62,000 bases of DNA from Glandiceps talaboti (lineage: Eukaryota > Hemichordata > Enteropneusta > Spengelidae): the NCBI RefSeq assembly GCF_964340395.1, contig NC_135562.1, positions 9,987,634 through 10,049,633 on the forward strand, given 5' to 3'. Positions 61,703 through 62,000 of the stretch are shown one piece after another. Under the pieces are notes generated by a model that was not told where the DNA came from, did not search any database, and worked only from the letters and a program-made list of their open reading frames with translations. Position numbers and translations under genes: made by a program. Every line of letters starts with the position of its first letter. Within the stretch, counting starts at the first letter, position 1.

Positions 61703-62000
61703 TGTTACTTGTAATATGAATGCTATAAATGAGTGTAGCACATCGAGAAAGTGCTTTACTTCAGTTTTACTCGTTGTACTATGTAACACATTTTTAAATA
61801 AAAAAATAAATGGCACAATTTCCACTGCCATTTTCAGTTACCCACTTTATTTCAGTTTCATGAGCAAATATATACGAAAAAAATTACTGAGAGCTCGTGT
61901 CTTGGTTAGGATATCAATTTTGCAGATGAAATATTTCTGTAAAACTAAAATTTCAGAGAAAATGAACTGTTTCCCTGATATCGCTATATTGCTGCGAACT

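Overview
This is an animal nuclear genome window. It is AT-rich, gene-poor and full of introns, with very long microsatellites, many minisatellites, foldback transposons (MITEs) and tRNA-derived SINEs. Nothing is prokaryotic: there are no operons, and the only long ORFs that make sense join across canonical GT/AG splice sites. Gene content and repeat style fit a marine invertebrate bilaterian. I lean weakly to a non-vertebrate deuterostome such as a hemichordate, but the sequence does not prove it.

Two protein-coding genes can be supported. The first is on the + strand, 14945-20525: five exons for a 497-residue type II membrane protein of the GDP-fucose O-fucosyltransferase superfamily. All four introns join in matching phase. 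The second is on the - strand and runs from at least 58055 down to 34619. Its exons encode a PRDM-type zinc knuckle, a PR (SET-related) domain most like PRDM15/PRDM10, a Ser/Thr/Pro linker, a PRDM-type first finger, and then seven C2H2 fingers that are unmistakably of the PLAG1/PLAGL2 type, followed by a Pro/Gln-rich tail. This PR-PLAG architecture is the main discovery here. The 5' end of the gene was not found and may lie in 58.1-62 kb or beyond the window.

Layout: 1-14.9 kb is intergenic DNA with microsatellites and four foldback elements, including a 200-bp almost perfect palindrome at 9603-9802. 14.9-20.5 kb is the fucosyltransferase gene, with a MITE and microsatellites in its introns. 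20.5-34.6 kb has no recognisable gene; its right end probably holds the 3' UTR of the PR-PLAG gene, including a 52-bp minisatellite. 34.6-58.1 kb is the PR-PLAG gene, whose introns hold at least seven different minisatellites, a (GA)82 tract, two SINEs and two foldback-rich repeat families. 58.1-62 kb holds a 5'-truncated LINE with a clean target-site duplication, an ACAT microsatellite and two foldback elements.

The two genes have no obvious functional link. The first probably acts in the secretory pathway on glycans. The second is a nuclear DNA-binding regulator. All exon borders are predictions from splice consensus, phase and protein similarity recalled from memory; no transcript or database search was available.
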